A stretch of 33,001 nt of DNA from Gammaproteobacteria bacterium 13_2_20CM_66_19 (GTDB lineage Bacteria > Pseudomonadota > Gammaproteobacteria > Steroidobacterales > Steroidobacteraceae), in the NCBI GenBank assembly GCA_001914695.1, contig MNCZ01000103.1:1-33001 (forward strand), written 5' to 3'. Below, piece by piece: positions 18,501-27,487 of this stretch. Position 1 is the stretch's first letter. Each line of letters begins with the position of its first letter. A model generated the notes under the pieces. It saw nothing but the letters and a program-made list of their open reading frames with translations, had not been told where the DNA came from and ran no database searches. The translations under genes were made by a program, and so were the position numbers.

Positions 18501-18525
18501 TCCAAACGACAAGGTGTGAGTTCAC

Positions 18526-19980
18526 ATGCCAGACCAGGACAAGCAGGCCTCAGGACCTGATTCCTTCGACGTCGTCGTCATCGGCGGCGGACCCGCGGGT
18601 TACCCGGCGGCGATCCGTGCAGCGCAGAACAAGCTGCGCGTCGCCTGCATCGATGAATGGAAAAACCACGACGGCATCGCCGCTTTCGGCGGCACCTGCC
18701 TCAACGCCGGCTGCATTCCTTCCAAGGCGCTGCTGGAGTCGACCGAGCTGTACCACCGGACGCAGGAGGAGTTCGCGGCGCACGGCATCAAGGTGTCGGG
18801 CGTGACGCTTGACCTCGCGCAGATGCAGAAGCGCAAGAGCGGCATCGTGCGCGCCATGACGCAGGGGATTCTCGCCCTGTTCAAGGCCGCCGGCGTCACC
18901 CCGCTCCAGGGACACGGGAAGTTGCTGCCAGGCCGCAGGATCGAATTCACCCCCCACGAGGGCGAGCGCCGCGGGCTCACCGCCCGCCACGTGGTGCTCG
19001 CCTCCGGCTCCGCTCCGATCGAGCTGCGCTCGGCTCCCTTCAGGGAGCCGCACATCGTCGACTCCTGGGGTGCGCTCGAATTCGCGGCGGTACCGAAGCG
19101 GCTCGGCGTCATCGGCGCGGGCGTGATCGGACTCGAGCTCGGGAGCGTGTGGCGCCGGCTCGGAGCGCAGGTCGTGGTGCTGGAAGCGCTGCCGGACTTC
19201 ATGCCGTTCGCCGACCAGCAGCTCGCCCGCGAGGCGCTGCGGCACTTCAAGAAGCTCGGCCTCGATATCCGCCTCGGCACCAAGGTCACGGGCGCTGCGG
19301 TCTCGGGGGGTGCGGTCGAGGTCACCTACGAGGACGGCAAGGGCGCTCAGCGCCTCGCCGTCGATCGACTGGTGGTGGCAATCGGCCGCCGTCCCTACAC
19401 CAAGGACCTCCTGGGCCCGGAGACCGGTGTGCGACTCGATGAGCGCGGCTTCATCACGGTCGATGAGACCTGCCGCACCGGTGTCGAGGGTGTGTGGGCG
19501 ATCGGGGACTGCGTGCGCGGCCCGATGCTGGCCCACAAGGGCAAGGAGGAGGGCGTGATGGTCGCCGACCTCATCGCCGGGCGCTTCGGCGAGATGAACT
19601 ACAACGTGATCCCGTCGGTCATCTACACGGCGCCGGAGATCGCCTGGGTGGGACTCACCGAGGAGCAGGTCAAGGCGAGCGGCCGGGAGTACAAGAGCGG
19701 CGTGTTTCCGTTCCTCGCGAGCGGCCGCGCGCGCGCCCTGGAGCAGCCCGCGGGCTTCGCGAAGATCGTGGCGGCGCGCGATGACGACGAGATCCTCGGT
19801 GTGCACATCGTGGGTCCCATGGCGGGGGAGCTGATCGCGGAGGCGGTGCTCGCCATGGAATACGCCGCGAGCAGCGAGGATCTGCAGCGCACCATCCACG
19901 CGCACCCGACGCTCGCGGAGGCGGTGCACGAGGCGGCACTCGCCACCGACAAGCGCTCGATCGACGCGATCAACCGCTGA
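18526..19980 (+). CDS. lpd: Dihydrolipoamide dehydrogenase (E3)
   Basis: A 484-residue FAD flavoprotein that reoxidises the dihydrolipoyl groups of E2 with NAD+. It has the FAD motif GGGPAGYPAAI (20-30), redox-active disulfide GGTCLNAGCIPSK (C58 and C63), a second Rossmann motif GAGVIGLELGSVW for NAD, the second FAD motif GVWAIGDC, and the interface catalytic H-A-H-P-T-L-A-E near the end (His460, Glu465). The start is ATG 18526 with AAGGTG upstream. It closes the plus-strand cluster sucA-odhB-parB-like-lpd and is convergent with relA. E3 is usually shared with pyruvate dehydrogenase; whether the genome has another copy cannot be seen. Confidence 0.96.
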   Translation: MPDQDKQASGPDSFDVVVIGGGPAGYPAAIRAAQNKLRVACIDEWKNHDGIAAFGGTCLNAGCIPSKALLESTELYHRTQEEFAAHGIKVSGVTLDLAQMQKRKSGIVRAMTQGILALFKAAGVTPLQGHGKLLPGRRIEFTPHEGERRGLTARHVVLASGSAPIELRSAPFREPHIVDSWGALEFAAVPKRLGVIGAGVIGLELGSVWRRLGAQVVVLEALPDFMPFADQQLAREALRHFKKLGLDIRLGTKVTGAAVSGGAVEVTYEDGKGAQRLAVDRLVVAIGRRPYTKDLLGPETGVRLDERGFITVDETCRTGVEGVWAIGDCVRGPMLAHKGKEEGVMVADLIAGRFGEMNYNVIPSVIYTAPEIAWVGLTEEQVKASGREYKSGVFPFLASGRARALEQPAGFAKIVAARDDDEILGVHIVGPMAGELIAEAVLAMEYAASSEDLQRTIHAHPTLAEAVHEAALATDKRSIDAINR

Positions 19981-19987
19981 AGGCGCA

Positions 19988-20006
19988 CCCGCGCACCTCG
20001 CGCGGG
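19988..20006. terminator. Hairpin between convergent lpd and relA
   Basis: CCCGCGC and GCGCGGG form a perfect 7-bp stem with a 5-nt ACCTC loop in the 33-bp gap between the two stop codons. No T-run follows, so it may pause or protect transcripts rather than terminate by itself. Confidence 0.4.
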
Positions 20007-20013
20007 ATGCCGC

Positions 20014-22218
20014 TCAGCGCCGGCGCCGCGCCTCGATCACGTTCGGTACGCCCGCGAGCCGGCGCAGCACCCGCGCCAGCTGCTCGAGGTCGTCGACCGC
20101 GACGCTGAGATCGAAATAGGCAACGCCGGCGTCGTGGTCCGTCCGCGAGCTCGCCGCATCGATGCTGAGGCGCTCGACGGCCAGCACGTCGGTGAGGTCG
20201 CGCAGCAGTCCCCGGCGGTCATAGGCGCTGACCGCGAGCTCGACGGCGAGCGCGCCGCTCTCGGCGCTCGACCATTCGACCTTCAGCACGCGATCGGGCT
20301 TGAGCGCGCTCATGCGCTGGAAGCCCGCGCAGTCGCCGCGATGCACGGTCACGCCGCGGCCGAGGGTCACGTAGCCGTTGATGGGCTGCGGGCGCAGCGG
20401 TGCGCAGCATCGGGCGAGCGTAGTCGGCAGATCGCCCACCCCCTCGATCTCGACGGGCGAAGCGCGGCGGCGCGCCGCCGCCGGGCGCGCGGGGCGCAGC
20501 GGCGGGCGGGGCGGCTCCGTGAGCCGCATCGCCGCCTGCACCAGCTGCGTCACCGTGATCTCGCCCTCGCCGAGCAGCTGGTAGAGATGATCGGTGTCGG
20601 GCGCCTTGAGCTCCGCGGTGAGCGCGCCGAGCTGCTCGGGGCGCACGCCGATGCGCGAGAGCTCGCGCTCGGCGATGGCGCGCCCGGCGCTGCGATTGCC
20701 GCCGACGTCCTGCTTGCGGAACCAGGCGCGCACCTTGCTGCGATTGCGCGCCGAGACCAGGTAGCCGTGCTCGGGCGCGAGCCAGTCGCGGCTCGGAGCG
20801 TCGTGCTTGCCGGTGATGATCTCGACGACCTCGCCGTTGGCGAGCGTGTGCGTGAGCGGCACGATGCGGCCGTTCGCCTTGGCGCCGCGGCAGCGGTGGC
20901 CGAGCGAGGTGTGCACGCTGTAGGCGAAGTCGAGCGGCGTCGCGCCGCGCGGCACGTCGATCACCTCGCCCTTCGGGGTGAGCACGTAGACACGATCGGC
21001 GAACAGCTCGGTGCGCATGCCCTCGATCAGGTCGCCATCGGCGCTCGCGCCGGCATCAAGACCCTCCTGCGGCTCGAGGAGCCGGCGCACCCATTCGATC
21101 TTGCGTTGGTATTGCGCATCGCGGAGCCCGCCTTCCTTGTAGGTCCAGTGCGCCGCGACGCCGAGCTCGGCGTGCTCGTGCATCTCGGCGGTGCGGATCT
21201 GCACCTCGACGCTGCGCCCGTGCGGCCCGATCACGGCCGTGTGGATGGAGCGATAGCCGTTGCCCTTGGGGGTGGCGACGTAGTCGTCGAACTCGCCCGG
21301 GATGTACGGCCAGAGGCCATGCACGATGCCGAGCGCGGCGTAGCACTCGGGGATCGACGCGACCACCAGCCGCACGGCGCGTACGTCGAACAGCTGCTCG
21401 AAGGCGAGCTGCTTGCGCTGCATCTTGCGGTAGATGCTGTAGATGTGTTTCGGGCGTCCGTAGACCTCGGCGGCGATGCCCGCGGCCGCGAGCCCCGCGC
21501 GCAGCTCGGCGCAGAGCGTCTCGATATAACGCTCGCGGTCGGCGCGGCGCTCGTTGAGCGCGGCCGCGACCCTCTTGTATTCCTCGGGCTCGAGATAGCG
21601 GAAGGCGAGATCCTCGAGCTCCCATTTCAGCTGCCACACGCCGAGGCGATTGGCGAGGGGCGCGTAGATGGCGCGCGCTTCGAGCGCGCGCCGCTCGCGC
21701 TCCGCAGGCGGGAGCTCCCGCGCGTGGCGCAGCACGACCAGCTCCTCGGCGAGCCGCGCCAGCACCAGTCGCGGGTCGCTCACGACCGCGAGCAGCATCT
21801 TGCGCAGCGTCTCGGCCTGACGCGGGTCGAGTCCCTGCGCCGGGGACCAGCCGCGCGGCAGCCCGAGCGTCCCGAGTCGCAGCAACGCCCCGGCAATCTC
21901 GGTAGCACCCTGGCCGACGATGCCGGCGGTCTGCTCGGGGGTGAGCGCCGCGCGCGCCAGCACCGGTCGTGCGAGCAGCGCCTGCGCGAGCTCGGTGCTC
22001 TCGGTGAGGCTGCCCATCACCTCGGCGGCCTCTGTGGCGAATGCGAGATCGGCCGGGGCGCGCGCATCGGCGCGCTCGAACGCCGCGCGCGCGCCGATGA
22101 TGGCGTCGCGAACCCTGGGCGGGCAGATTTGGCTCGTCTCCACGGATACGGGCTCTCGAGCGAGGCGACCGCGCCGGAAGCGGTCAGCGTGTCGTCGGCG
22201 CAGGTTTACCGTTATCAT
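20014..22218 (-). CDS. relA: RelA-type (p)ppGpp synthetase
   Basis: A 734-residue ribosome-associated alarmone synthetase of the stringent response, close to the 744 aa of E. coli RelA. The N-terminal hydrolase-like region (about 60-170) lacks the HD metal site, as in RelA and unlike SpoT. The synthetase domain has IYAPLANRLGVWQLKWELED, EVYGRPKHIYSIYRKMQ, FDVRAVR and E-F-D-D (309-312). This acidic EXDD form marks RelA; SpoT and bifunctional Rel have RXKD there. GNGYRSIHT follows. Then come a TGS domain (VYVLTPKGEVIDVPRGATPLDFAY), a zinc-finger/helical part and a C-terminal ACT domain. The start is ATG 22218 (M-I-T-V-N-L); a GTG at 22143 is possible. It is divergent from yebC with 62 bp between. 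Confidence 0.94.
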   Translation of the reverse strand: MITVNLRRRHADRFRRGRLAREPVSVETSQICPPRVRDAIIGARAAFERADARAPADLAFATEAAEVMGSLTESTELAQALLARPVLARAALTPEQTAGIVGQGATEIAGALLRLGTLGLPRGWSPAQGLDPRQAETLRKMLLAVVSDPRLVLARLAEELVVLRHARELPPAERERRALEARAIYAPLANRLGVWQLKWELEDLAFRYLEPEEYKRVAAALNERRADRERYIETLCAELRAGLAAAGIAAEVYGRPKHIYSIYRKMQRKQLAFEQLFDVRAVRLVVASIPECYAALGIVHGLWPYIPGEFDDYVATPKGNGYRSIHTAVIGPHGRSVEVQIRTAEMHEHAELGVAAHWTYKEGGLRDAQYQRKIEWVRRLLEPQEGLDAGASADGDLIEGMRTELFADRVYVLTPKGEVIDVPRGATPLDFAYSVHTSLGHRCRGAKANGRIVPLTHTLANGEVVEIITGKHDAPSRDWLAPEHGYLVSARNRSKVRAWFRKQDVGGNRSAGRAIAERELSRIGVRPEQLGALTAELKAPDTDHLYQLLGEGEITVTQLVQAAMRLTEPPRPPLRPARPAAARRRASPVEIEGVGDLPTTLARCCAPLRPQPINGYVTLGRGVTVHRGDCAGFQRMSALKPDRVLKVEWSSAESGALAVELAVSAYDRRGLLRDLTDVLAVERLSIDAASSRTDHDAGVAYFDLSVAVDDLEQLARVLRRLAGVPNVIEARRRR

Positions 22219-22280
22219 ACCCGCTTTGTTTTTCCAGGCGGCGCGCGAGCTTGGCCAACGCACCACGGGTCTCCTCACGC

Positions 22281-22877
22281 ATGGCAGGACACAGCAAGTG
22301 GGCGAATATCCGGCGCCGTCACGCGGCCCAGGCGCGGCGGCGCGACCGGGGGGCGGTGGCGGAGGCGCGGGCGGGGTCGCAGAGCGTGCGCTACGAGGGG
22401 TACGGCCCCGGCGGCGCCGCGGTGATGGTCGAGTGCGTGACGGAAGATCGCGGCGGTACGGGCGCAAGGGTTCGCCGTGCGTTCCTGCAGCACGGGGGGC
22501 GGCTCGGAGCCGACGGCTCGGTGAGCTATCTGTTCAATACCGTGGGCCTGATGACCTACCCGCCCGGCACGGACGAGGAGCGGCTCATGAAGGCGGCGCT
22601 CGAGGCCGGCGCCGAGGACGTCGTGCCGAACGGCGACGGCTCGGTGGAAGTACTGGCGGATCCTCTCGAGTTCGACGCCGTGCGGGCGGTCCTCACGGAC
22701 CGCGGCTTCGAGCCCGCGACCGCCGAGGTCACGCAGCGCGCCGCGACGACGGTCGTGTTGTCGGGCGAGGAGGCCATGTCGATGGTGCAGCTGTTGGATG
22801 CGCTCGAGGGGCTGGACGAGGTACGGGACGTTTATTCGAATGTCGAGATATCGGACGAGGTCCTGGCGCGCGTTTGA
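22281..22877 (+). CDS. yebC: YebC/PmpR family protein with a shortened N-terminal domain
   Basis: A 198-residue member of the YebC/TACO1 family, whose members act as transcription regulators or help ribosomes translate difficult stretches. It starts with the canonical M-A-G-H-S-K-W-A-N-I-R-R-R-H-A-A-Q and resumes the family at YEGYGPGGAAVMVE. The family runs through GGRLGADGSVSYLF, ALEAGAEDVV and VYSNVEISDEV to the end. Between these, the usual helical segment (K-R-G-K-I-F through the N-P-R-L-R-A-A-I-D-K-A region) is missing and replaced by about 20 Arg/Ala-rich residues. The protein is about 50 residues shorter than the normal 245. The frame is intact. It precedes ruvC, the normal neighbour. 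Another full-length yebC may exist elsewhere in the genome. Confidence 0.85.
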   Translation: MAGHSKWANIRRRHAAQARRRDRGAVAEARAGSQSVRYEGYGPGGAAVMVECVTEDRGGTGARVRRAFLQHGGRLGADGSVSYLFNTVGLMTYPPGTDEERLMKAALEAGAEDVVPNGDGSVEVLADPLEFDAVRAVLTDRGFEPATAEVTQRAATTVVLSGEEAMSMVQLLDALEGLDEVRDVYSNVEISDEVLARV

Positions 22878-22911
22878 GCCGACCGCCGCGCGGATCGCGG
22901 CGGAGCTCAGC

Positions 22912-23424
22912 GTGCGCGTGCTGGGGCTCGATCCCGGCTCGCGCCGCACCGGCTTCGGAGTGATCGACTGCTGCCGCGGCAAACTCACCGTCGTGGCGCA
23001 CGGCTGCCTGAACGTTGCCGCCGCGGCCCCGACGGCGCGGCTGCGGATCCTCTTCGAGGGCCTGCAGGCGCTCGTCTCGGAGCACCATCCGACGGAGGTG
23101 GCGGTGGAGCGGGTGTTCGTCAGCCGCAACGCCGACAGTGCGCTCAAGCTCGGGCAGGCGCGCGGCGCCGCGCTGTGCGCGGTTCCCGCGGCCGTGCCGG
23201 TGTTCGAGTACGCCCCGCGCGCCGTGAAGCTCGCGGTCGTCGGTTCCGGTGGCGCGGAGAAGTTCCAGGTGGCGCACATGATCCGCGAGCTGCTCTCGCT
23301 CGCCGAGCGTCCCGGCGCGGACGCCGCGGATGCGCTCGCGGTCGCCGTATGCCACGCCCACTCGCGCCTCAACGGCGTGCCCGCGCAGCTCCTCGGCGCA
23401 CGCCTGGGGCACTTCGCGCGATGA
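22912..23424 (+). CDS. ruvC: RuvC Holliday-junction resolvase
   Basis: A 170-residue endonuclease that cuts four-way DNA junctions as a dimer at the end of recombination. The four acidic catalytic residues are visible: Asp7 in G-L-D-P-G-S-R, Glu66 in A-V-E-R-V-F, and Asp137/Asp140 in A-D-A-A-D-A-L-A. The start is GTG 22912, with GCGGAG six bases upstream; it places Asp7 and Glu66 exactly where E. coli RuvC has them. The gene lies 34 bp after yebC, and its stop overlaps the ruvA start (ATGA). Confidence 0.95.
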   Translation: MRVLGLDPGSRRTGFGVIDCCRGKLTVVAHGCLNVAAAAPTARLRILFEGLQALVSEHHPTEVAVERVFVSRNADSALKLGQARGAALCAVPAAVPVFEYAPRAVKLAVVGSGGAEKFQVAHMIRELLSLAERPGADAADALAVAVCHAHSRLNGVPAQLLGARLGHFAR

Positions 23425-24011
23425 TCGGCTCGCTACGCGGCAGGATCGCTTCCAAGACGCCCCCGCAACTGACGGTCGAAGTCGGCGGACTCGGCTACGA
23501 GCTCGAGGCTCCGATGTCGACGTTCTTCCATCTGCCGGCGGTGGGCGAGGAGGTGCGGCTCCTCACGCACCTGGTGGTGCGCGAGGATGCGCACGTGCTG
23601 TACGCCTTTGCCACCGAGGAGGAGCGGCGGCTGTTCCGCAGCCTCATCAGGGTCTCGGGCGTGGGACCCAGGATCGCGCTCGCGCTGCTCTCGGGCATCA
23701 GCGTGAGCGCCTTCATCCAGTGCGTCCGGAACGAAGATATCGCCGCACTGACCCGCGTGCCGGGTGTGGGCCGCAAGACCGCCGAGCGGCTGATCGTCGA
23801 GATGCGCGATCGGCTCGCCGCCCCGCACCCCACTCACGAAACGCCGGCCGCGGCGGGCGCCGCCAGTCCCGAGGACGAGGCCTATGGCGCCCTGGTCGCC
23901 CTCGGCTACCGCCCGGCGGAGGCCACGCGCTTGCTCAAAGCGGCCGGTCCCGGTACACATTCGACCGAAGAGCTGATCCGCCGCGCGCTCCAGGGCGCGG
24001 CGCGGGAGTAG
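23421..24011 (+). CDS. ruvA: RuvA Holliday-junction branch-migration subunit
   Basis: A 196-residue DNA-binding protein that forms tetramers on Holliday junctions and loads RuvB. The N-terminal OB-fold starts MIGSLRGRI. Two helix-hairpin-helix motifs follow (LIRVSGVGPRIALALLS, about 75-91, and LTRVPGVGRKTAERLIVEM, about 110-128). After a flexible Ala/Pro linker comes domain III (ALVALGYRPAEATRLLKA), which contacts RuvB. The length is typical. The ATG overlaps the ruvC stop by 4 nt, and ruvB begins 12 bp later. Confidence 0.96.
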   Translation: MIGSLRGRIASKTPPQLTVEVGGLGYELEAPMSTFFHLPAVGEEVRLLTHLVVREDAHVLYAFATEEERRLFRSLIRVSGVGPRIALALLSGISVSAFIQCVRNEDIAALTRVPGVGRKTAERLIVEMRDRLAAPHPTHETPAAAGAASPEDEAYGALVALGYRPAEATRLLKAAGPGTHSTEELIRRALQGAARE

Positions 24012-24023
24012 GTCTCGGAAGCC

Positions 24024-25064
24024 ATGACGGCAGAGCGCATCATCAGTGGAACAGCCGGCGCCGAGGAGGAGGCGGTCGAGCGGGCCATCCGCCCGCGGCG
24101 ACTCGAGGAGTATGTCGGCCAGGCGCGGGTCAAAATGCAACTCGAGATCTTCATCGGCGCCGCGCGGCAACGCGGCGAGGCGCTCGACCACGTGCTGATC
24201 TTCGGCCCGCCGGGCCTCGGCAAGACCACGCTGGCGCACATCGTGGCGGCCGAGCTCGGCGTCAACCTGCGCCAGACCTCGGGCCCGGTGCTCGAGCGCC
24301 CCGGAGATCTCGCGGCGCTGCTCACCAACCTCCAGGCCCGTGACGTGCTGTTCGTCGACGAGATTCACCGCCTCGCGCCGGTGGTCGAGGAAGTGCTGTA
24401 CCCGGCGATGGAGGACTATCAGCTCGACCTCATGATCGGCGAGGGACCGGCGGCGCGCTCGATCAAGCTGAGCCTCCCGCCCTTCACCCTGGTGGGGGCG
24501 ACCACGCGCGCGGGACTCCTCACGTCGCCGCTCCGCGATCGGTTCGGCATCGTGCAGCGGCTGGATTTCTACACGGTCTCCGATCTCGAGCGCATCGTCG
24601 GGCGCTCGGCGGCGATCCTCGGTGTCAGCATCGACGAGGGGGGCGCGGCGCGCATCGCGCAGCGCTCGCGCGGCACTCCGCGCATCGCCAACCGGCTGCT
24701 CCGGCGCGTGCGCGACTACGCCCAGATGCGCGGCGACGGCCGCATCGACGAGGGCGTCGCCGACGCGGCGCTCGACCTGCTCGAGGTGGACCGCCAGGGA
24801 TTCGACACGCTCGACCGCAAACTCCTCACCGCGATCATCGAGCGCTTCGACGGCGGACCGGTCGGCATCGATAGTCTAGCCGCGACGCTCGGCGAGGAGC
24901 GCGGCACGCTCGAGGACGTCACCGAGCCGTTCCTGATCCAGCAGGGCTTTCTGGTGCGCACTGCGCGCGGACGCATGGTGACGCGCGCCTCGTACCTGCA
25001 CCTCGGCCTCAAGCCCCCGGAGCGCGCCGCCGCCACGCTGCAGCTGTTCGAGGACCCGCGGTGA
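24024..25064 (+). CDS. ruvB: RuvB Holliday-junction helicase motor
   Basis: A 346-residue AAA+ ATPase that drives branch migration as hexameric rings flanking RuvA. It has Walker A GPPGLGKT (61-68), Walker [11 protein letters not shown] (DEIH at 112-115), the RuvB signature [18 protein letters not shown], sensor 1 [18 protein letters not shown] and sensor 2 [20 protein letters not shown] winged-helix C-terminal domain includes [17 protein letters not shown]. Length is normal. The stop overlaps the ybgC start (GTGA), so the recombination genes and the tol cluster are translationally linked. Confidence 0.97.
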   Translation: MTAERIISGTAGAEEEAVERAIRPRRLEEYVGQARVKMQLEIFIGAARQRGEALDHVLIFGPPGLGKTTLAHIVAAELGVNLRQTSGPVLERPGDLAALLTNLQARDVLFVDEIHRLAPVVEEVLYPAMEDYQLDLMIGEGPAARSIKLSLPPFTLVGATTRAGLLTSPLRDRFGIVQRLDFYTVSDLERIVGRSAAILGVSIDEGGAARIAQRSRGTPRIANRLLRRVRDYAQMRGDGRIDEGVADAALDLLEVDRQGFDTLDRKLLTAIIERFDGGPVGIDSLAATLGEERGTLEDVTEPFLIQQGFLVRTARGRMVTRASYLHLGLKPPERAAATLQLFEDPR

Positions 25065-25510
25065 GCGCCTTCCGCTGGCCGGTGCGCGTCTACTGGGAGG
25101 ATACCGACGGCGCCGGCATCGTCTACTACGCCAGCTACCTGCGCTTCCTCGAGCGCGCCCGCACCGAGTGGCTGCGGGCGCGCGGACACTCGCAGCAGGA
25201 GCTCTCGCGCGAGCGCGGCATTGTGTTCGCGGTGGCGAGCCTCACGGTCGAGTACCGCTCGCCCGCGCGCCTCGATGACGAGCTCGAGGTCACCTGCGAG
25301 CCGGAGCCCCTCGGGGCGGCGTCGATCGGCTTCGCGCAGCGCATCTACCGCAGCGGCCCCGGCGGCGGGACCCCGGGCGGCGGGAAGGCCGCGCCGCTCC
25401 TCGAAGCGAACGTGCGCGTGGCCTGCGTGGACGCGCGTACGCTGCGGCCGCAGCGCCTGCCGTCGTTCCTCACCGAGGTCATCGCCCGGGAGACCGCCGC
25501 CGGTGGGTGA
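25061..25510 (+). CDS. ybgC: YbgC tol-pal cluster acyl-CoA thioesterase
   Basis: A 149-residue hot-dog-fold thioesterase; in other bacteria it acts on short acyl-CoA or acyl-ACP and associates with phospholipid synthesis. The family signature [20 protein letters not shown] lies at 12-31, with catalytic Asp17, and ARTEWLR follows. The start is GTG 25061, overlapping the ruvB stop. A Gly-rich insertion (about residues 99-109) sits between the strands before [10 protein letters not shown], making the protein about 15 residues longer than usual. The tolQ start lies inside its last codons (8-nt overlap). Confidence 0.93.
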   Translation: MSAFRWPVRVYWEDTDGAGIVYYASYLRFLERARTEWLRARGHSQQELSRERGIVFAVASLTVEYRSPARLDDELEVTCEPEPLGAASIGFAQRIYRSGPGGGTPGGGKAAPLLEANVRVACVDARTLRPQRLPSFLTEVIARETAAGG

Positions 25511-26201
25511 CCAGCTTTCCATCCTCCGGCTCATCGTCCAGGCGAGCGTGCCGGTGCAGATCGTCATCGGACTGTTGCTGCTGGCCTCCTTGAGCTCCTG
25601 GGCGATCATCTTCCGCAAGCGCCGCGTGATCGGGCGGGCGCGGCGCGACGCCGACCGCTTCGAGAGCCGCTTCTGGTCGGGCGACGACCTGGCGCAGCTG
25701 TATCGGGCGATCGAGTCACGCGGCGGCGCAACCGGGTTGGCCGGCATCTTCGAGTTCGGGTTCCGCGAGTTTGCGCGCCTGAGACAAAGTGCCGCGGCCG
25801 CCGACCAGCTGCTGGAAGGCTCGCGGCGCGCGATGCGCGTCGCGCAGCTGAAGGAGATCGACCGCCTCGAGCACAGTCTCGCGACGCTTGCCAGCGTCGG
25901 CAGCACGAGCCCCTACGTGGGGCTCTTCGGCACGGTGTGGGGAATCATGAGCGCCTTCTCCTCGCTCGGTAACGTGCAACAGGCGACGCTTGCGATGGTC
26001 GCGCCGGGAATATCGGAAGCGCTGGTGGCGACCGCCATCGGGCTGTTCGCGGCGATTCCCGCGGTCGTGGCCTACAACCGCTTCGCCGACCAGGTGAACC
26101 GGCTCGAGGTGCGCTTCGACGCCTTCATCGAAGAGTTCTCCACCATCCTGCAGCGGCACGCGGCGCGCGGCGCCGGCGCGCCGCCCAATCCGGAGCGCTG
26201 A
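25503..26201 (+). CDS. tolQ: TolQ inner-membrane motor protein
   Basis: A 232-residue MotA/TolQ/ExbB-type proton channel subunit of the Tol-Pal system, which draws in the outer membrane during division. Three membrane helices are visible: about 14-35, then a pair near 135-160 and 170-195. Typical stretches are SSWAIIFRKR, FWSGDDLAQLYRAIE, SPYVGLFGTVWGIM, and GISEALVATAIGLFAAIPAVVAYNRF. The start is GTG 25503 (V-G-D-Q-L-S-I-L), overlapping the ybgC end. No ATG fits before the first helix. TolR follows after 5 bp. Confidence 0.95.
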   Translation: MGDQLSILRLIVQASVPVQIVIGLLLLASLSSWAIIFRKRRVIGRARRDADRFESRFWSGDDLAQLYRAIESRGGATGLAGIFEFGFREFARLRQSAAAADQLLEGSRRAMRVAQLKEIDRLEHSLATLASVGSTSPYVGLFGTVWGIMSAFSSLGNVQQATLAMVAPGISEALVATAIGLFAAIPAVVAYNRFADQVNRLEVRFDAFIEEFSTILQRHAARGAGAPPNPER

Positions 26202-26206
26202 AGGCC

Positions 26207-26650
26207 ATGGCACAGACTTCCCGCGGGCGGCGGCTGATGGGCGAGATCAACGTCGTGCCCTACATCGACGTGATGTTGGTGCTGCTCATCATCTTCATGA
26301 TCACCGCGCCGCTTCTGACACAAGGTGTGAAGGTGGATCTGCCCAAGGCGGGCGCGGAACCTCTCGAGGCGCAACGGCTCCAACCCCTGGTGCTGTCGGT
26401 CGATCGGCAGGGACGCCTGTATCTCAACCTGGGCGCCAATCCGCAGGCGCCGCTGGATGACGAGACGGTGGCGGCGCGGGCGACCGCGGCGCTGCAGCGC
26501 GATCCGGAGATTCAGGTGCTGGTGAAGGCGGACACCGCTGTGGCCTACGGCCGCGTCGTGCAGGCCATGGTTATCCTGCAGCGCGCCGGCGCACGCAAGG
26601 TCGGTTTCATCACCGATGCGCTGCCCGAGCGGGCGCGCCGCGGGAGCTGA
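26207..26650 (+). CDS. tolR: TolR inner-membrane motor protein
   Basis: A 147-residue ExbD/TolR protein with one membrane helix (about 18-38). It carries the conserved channel Asp21 in N-V-V-P-Y-I-D-V-M-L-V-L-L-I-I-F, essential for using the proton gradient with TolQ. The periplasmic domain contains VDLPKAGAEPL and V-K-A-D-T-A-V-A-Y-G-R-V, then a region that may bind peptidoglycan. The start is ATG 26207 with GAAGG just upstream. TolA follows after 12 bp. Confidence 0.95.
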   Translation: MAQTSRGRRLMGEINVVPYIDVMLVLLIIFMITAPLLTQGVKVDLPKAGAEPLEAQRLQPLVLSVDRQGRLYLNLGANPQAPLDDETVAARATAALQRDPEIQVLVKADTAVAYGRVVQAMVILQRAGARKVGFITDALPERARRGS

Positions 26651-26662
26651 TGCACGCGAGCG

Positions 26663-27487
26663 ATGCAGCGAGCGAGTGACCGCTGGGTATCGATTGCGCT
26701 GTCGGTGCTGTTGCACGGAGCGCTGCTGGCCGCGTTGGTGTACGGATGGATGATGTTCCGGCGGCCACCGCCGAAACCGACACTGGCGATCGAGGCGACG
26801 GTGGTGGATGCGCGCTCGCTGCGAGGCGCGGTGCGCCCGCCGCCGGAGCCTCGGCCCCCCGCAGCCCCGGAACCGTCCCCGCCGCCGCCACCAACGCCGC
26901 CGCCGCCGCAGGAGCCGCTCGGTCCGCCGCCGCCGACGCCCGAGGAGCTGGCGCGTCGCGAGGAGCAGCGCCAGCAGGCCGAAGCCGCCGTGGCCGAAGA
27001 GCGTCGTGTCGCGCAGGAGAGAGCCGCGGAAGAGAAGCGCCGCGAGGAGCAGCGCGCCCCGGCGGAGAAGAAGGTGCGCGAGGCCGCCGAAGCTCGCAAG
27101 CGCGCCGCCGAGGAGCGCCAGCGCCTCGCGGAGGCACAGGACACCAGCGAGCGCGAGGCCGACTTGAAGCGCAGTCTCGCCACGGAGGAGAAGGCCAGGG
27201 TCGAGCGCTCGAGCGCGGCACTGGCGAGCTGGGAGGCACAGATCGCCGCCAGGATCAACCGTGCGTGGCTGCGCCCGCCCACGGCGCGAGCCGGGATATC
27301 ATGTGTGTTGAATGTGACCCAGGTGCCGGGAGGAGAAGTGACCCAGGTCAGCATCGGCGAATGCAACGGAGATCAGGCGGTGCGCGAATCGATCGAGGCC
27401 GCGGTGTACCGCGCTTCCCCGCTGCCGCCGCCGCCCGACCCGGCGCTCTTCGATCGCAACCTGCGCATCAACTTCAGGCCGGACTGA
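26663..27487 (+). CDS. tolA: TolA envelope-spanning protein
   Basis: A 274-residue protein linking the TolQR motor to Pal and TolB. It has one N-terminal membrane helix (about 9-32), then a very Pro-rich stretch (about 56-95). A charged Ala/Glu/Arg coiled coil (about 95-180) crosses the periplasm. The C-terminal domain (about 185-274) has W-E-A-Q-I-A-A-R-I-N-R-A-W and two Cys about 20 residues apart that can form the usual TolA-III disulfide; it ends L-R-I-N-F-R-P-D. It is shorter than E. coli TolA (421 aa), as is common outside enterics. The stop overlaps the tolB start by one base (TGATG). Confidence 0.93.
   Translation: MQRASDRWVSIALSVLLHGALLAALVYGWMMFRRPPPKPTLAIEATVVDARSLRGAVRPPPEPRPPAAPEPSPPPPPTPPPPQEPLGPPPPTPEELARREEQRQQAEAAVAEERRVAQERAAEEKRREEQRAPAEKKVREAAEARKRAAEERQRLAEAQDTSEREADLKRSLATEEKARVERSSAALASWEAQIAARINRAWLRPPTARAGISCVLNVTQVPGGEVTQVSIGECNGDQAVRESIEAAVYRASPLPPPPDPALFDRNLRINFRPD

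Noticed and set aside
18515-18526. Inverted repeat TGTGA-GT-TCACA just before the lpd start
   Set aside because: The 2-nt spacer does not fit a CRP-type site (six needed) and the loop is too small for a stable hairpin; it overlaps the ribosome-binding region and start codon.
26746-27486. In-frame extension upstream of tolB
   Set aside because: It overlaps tolA completely; the start overlapping the tolA stop gives a proper signal peptide and the family length.
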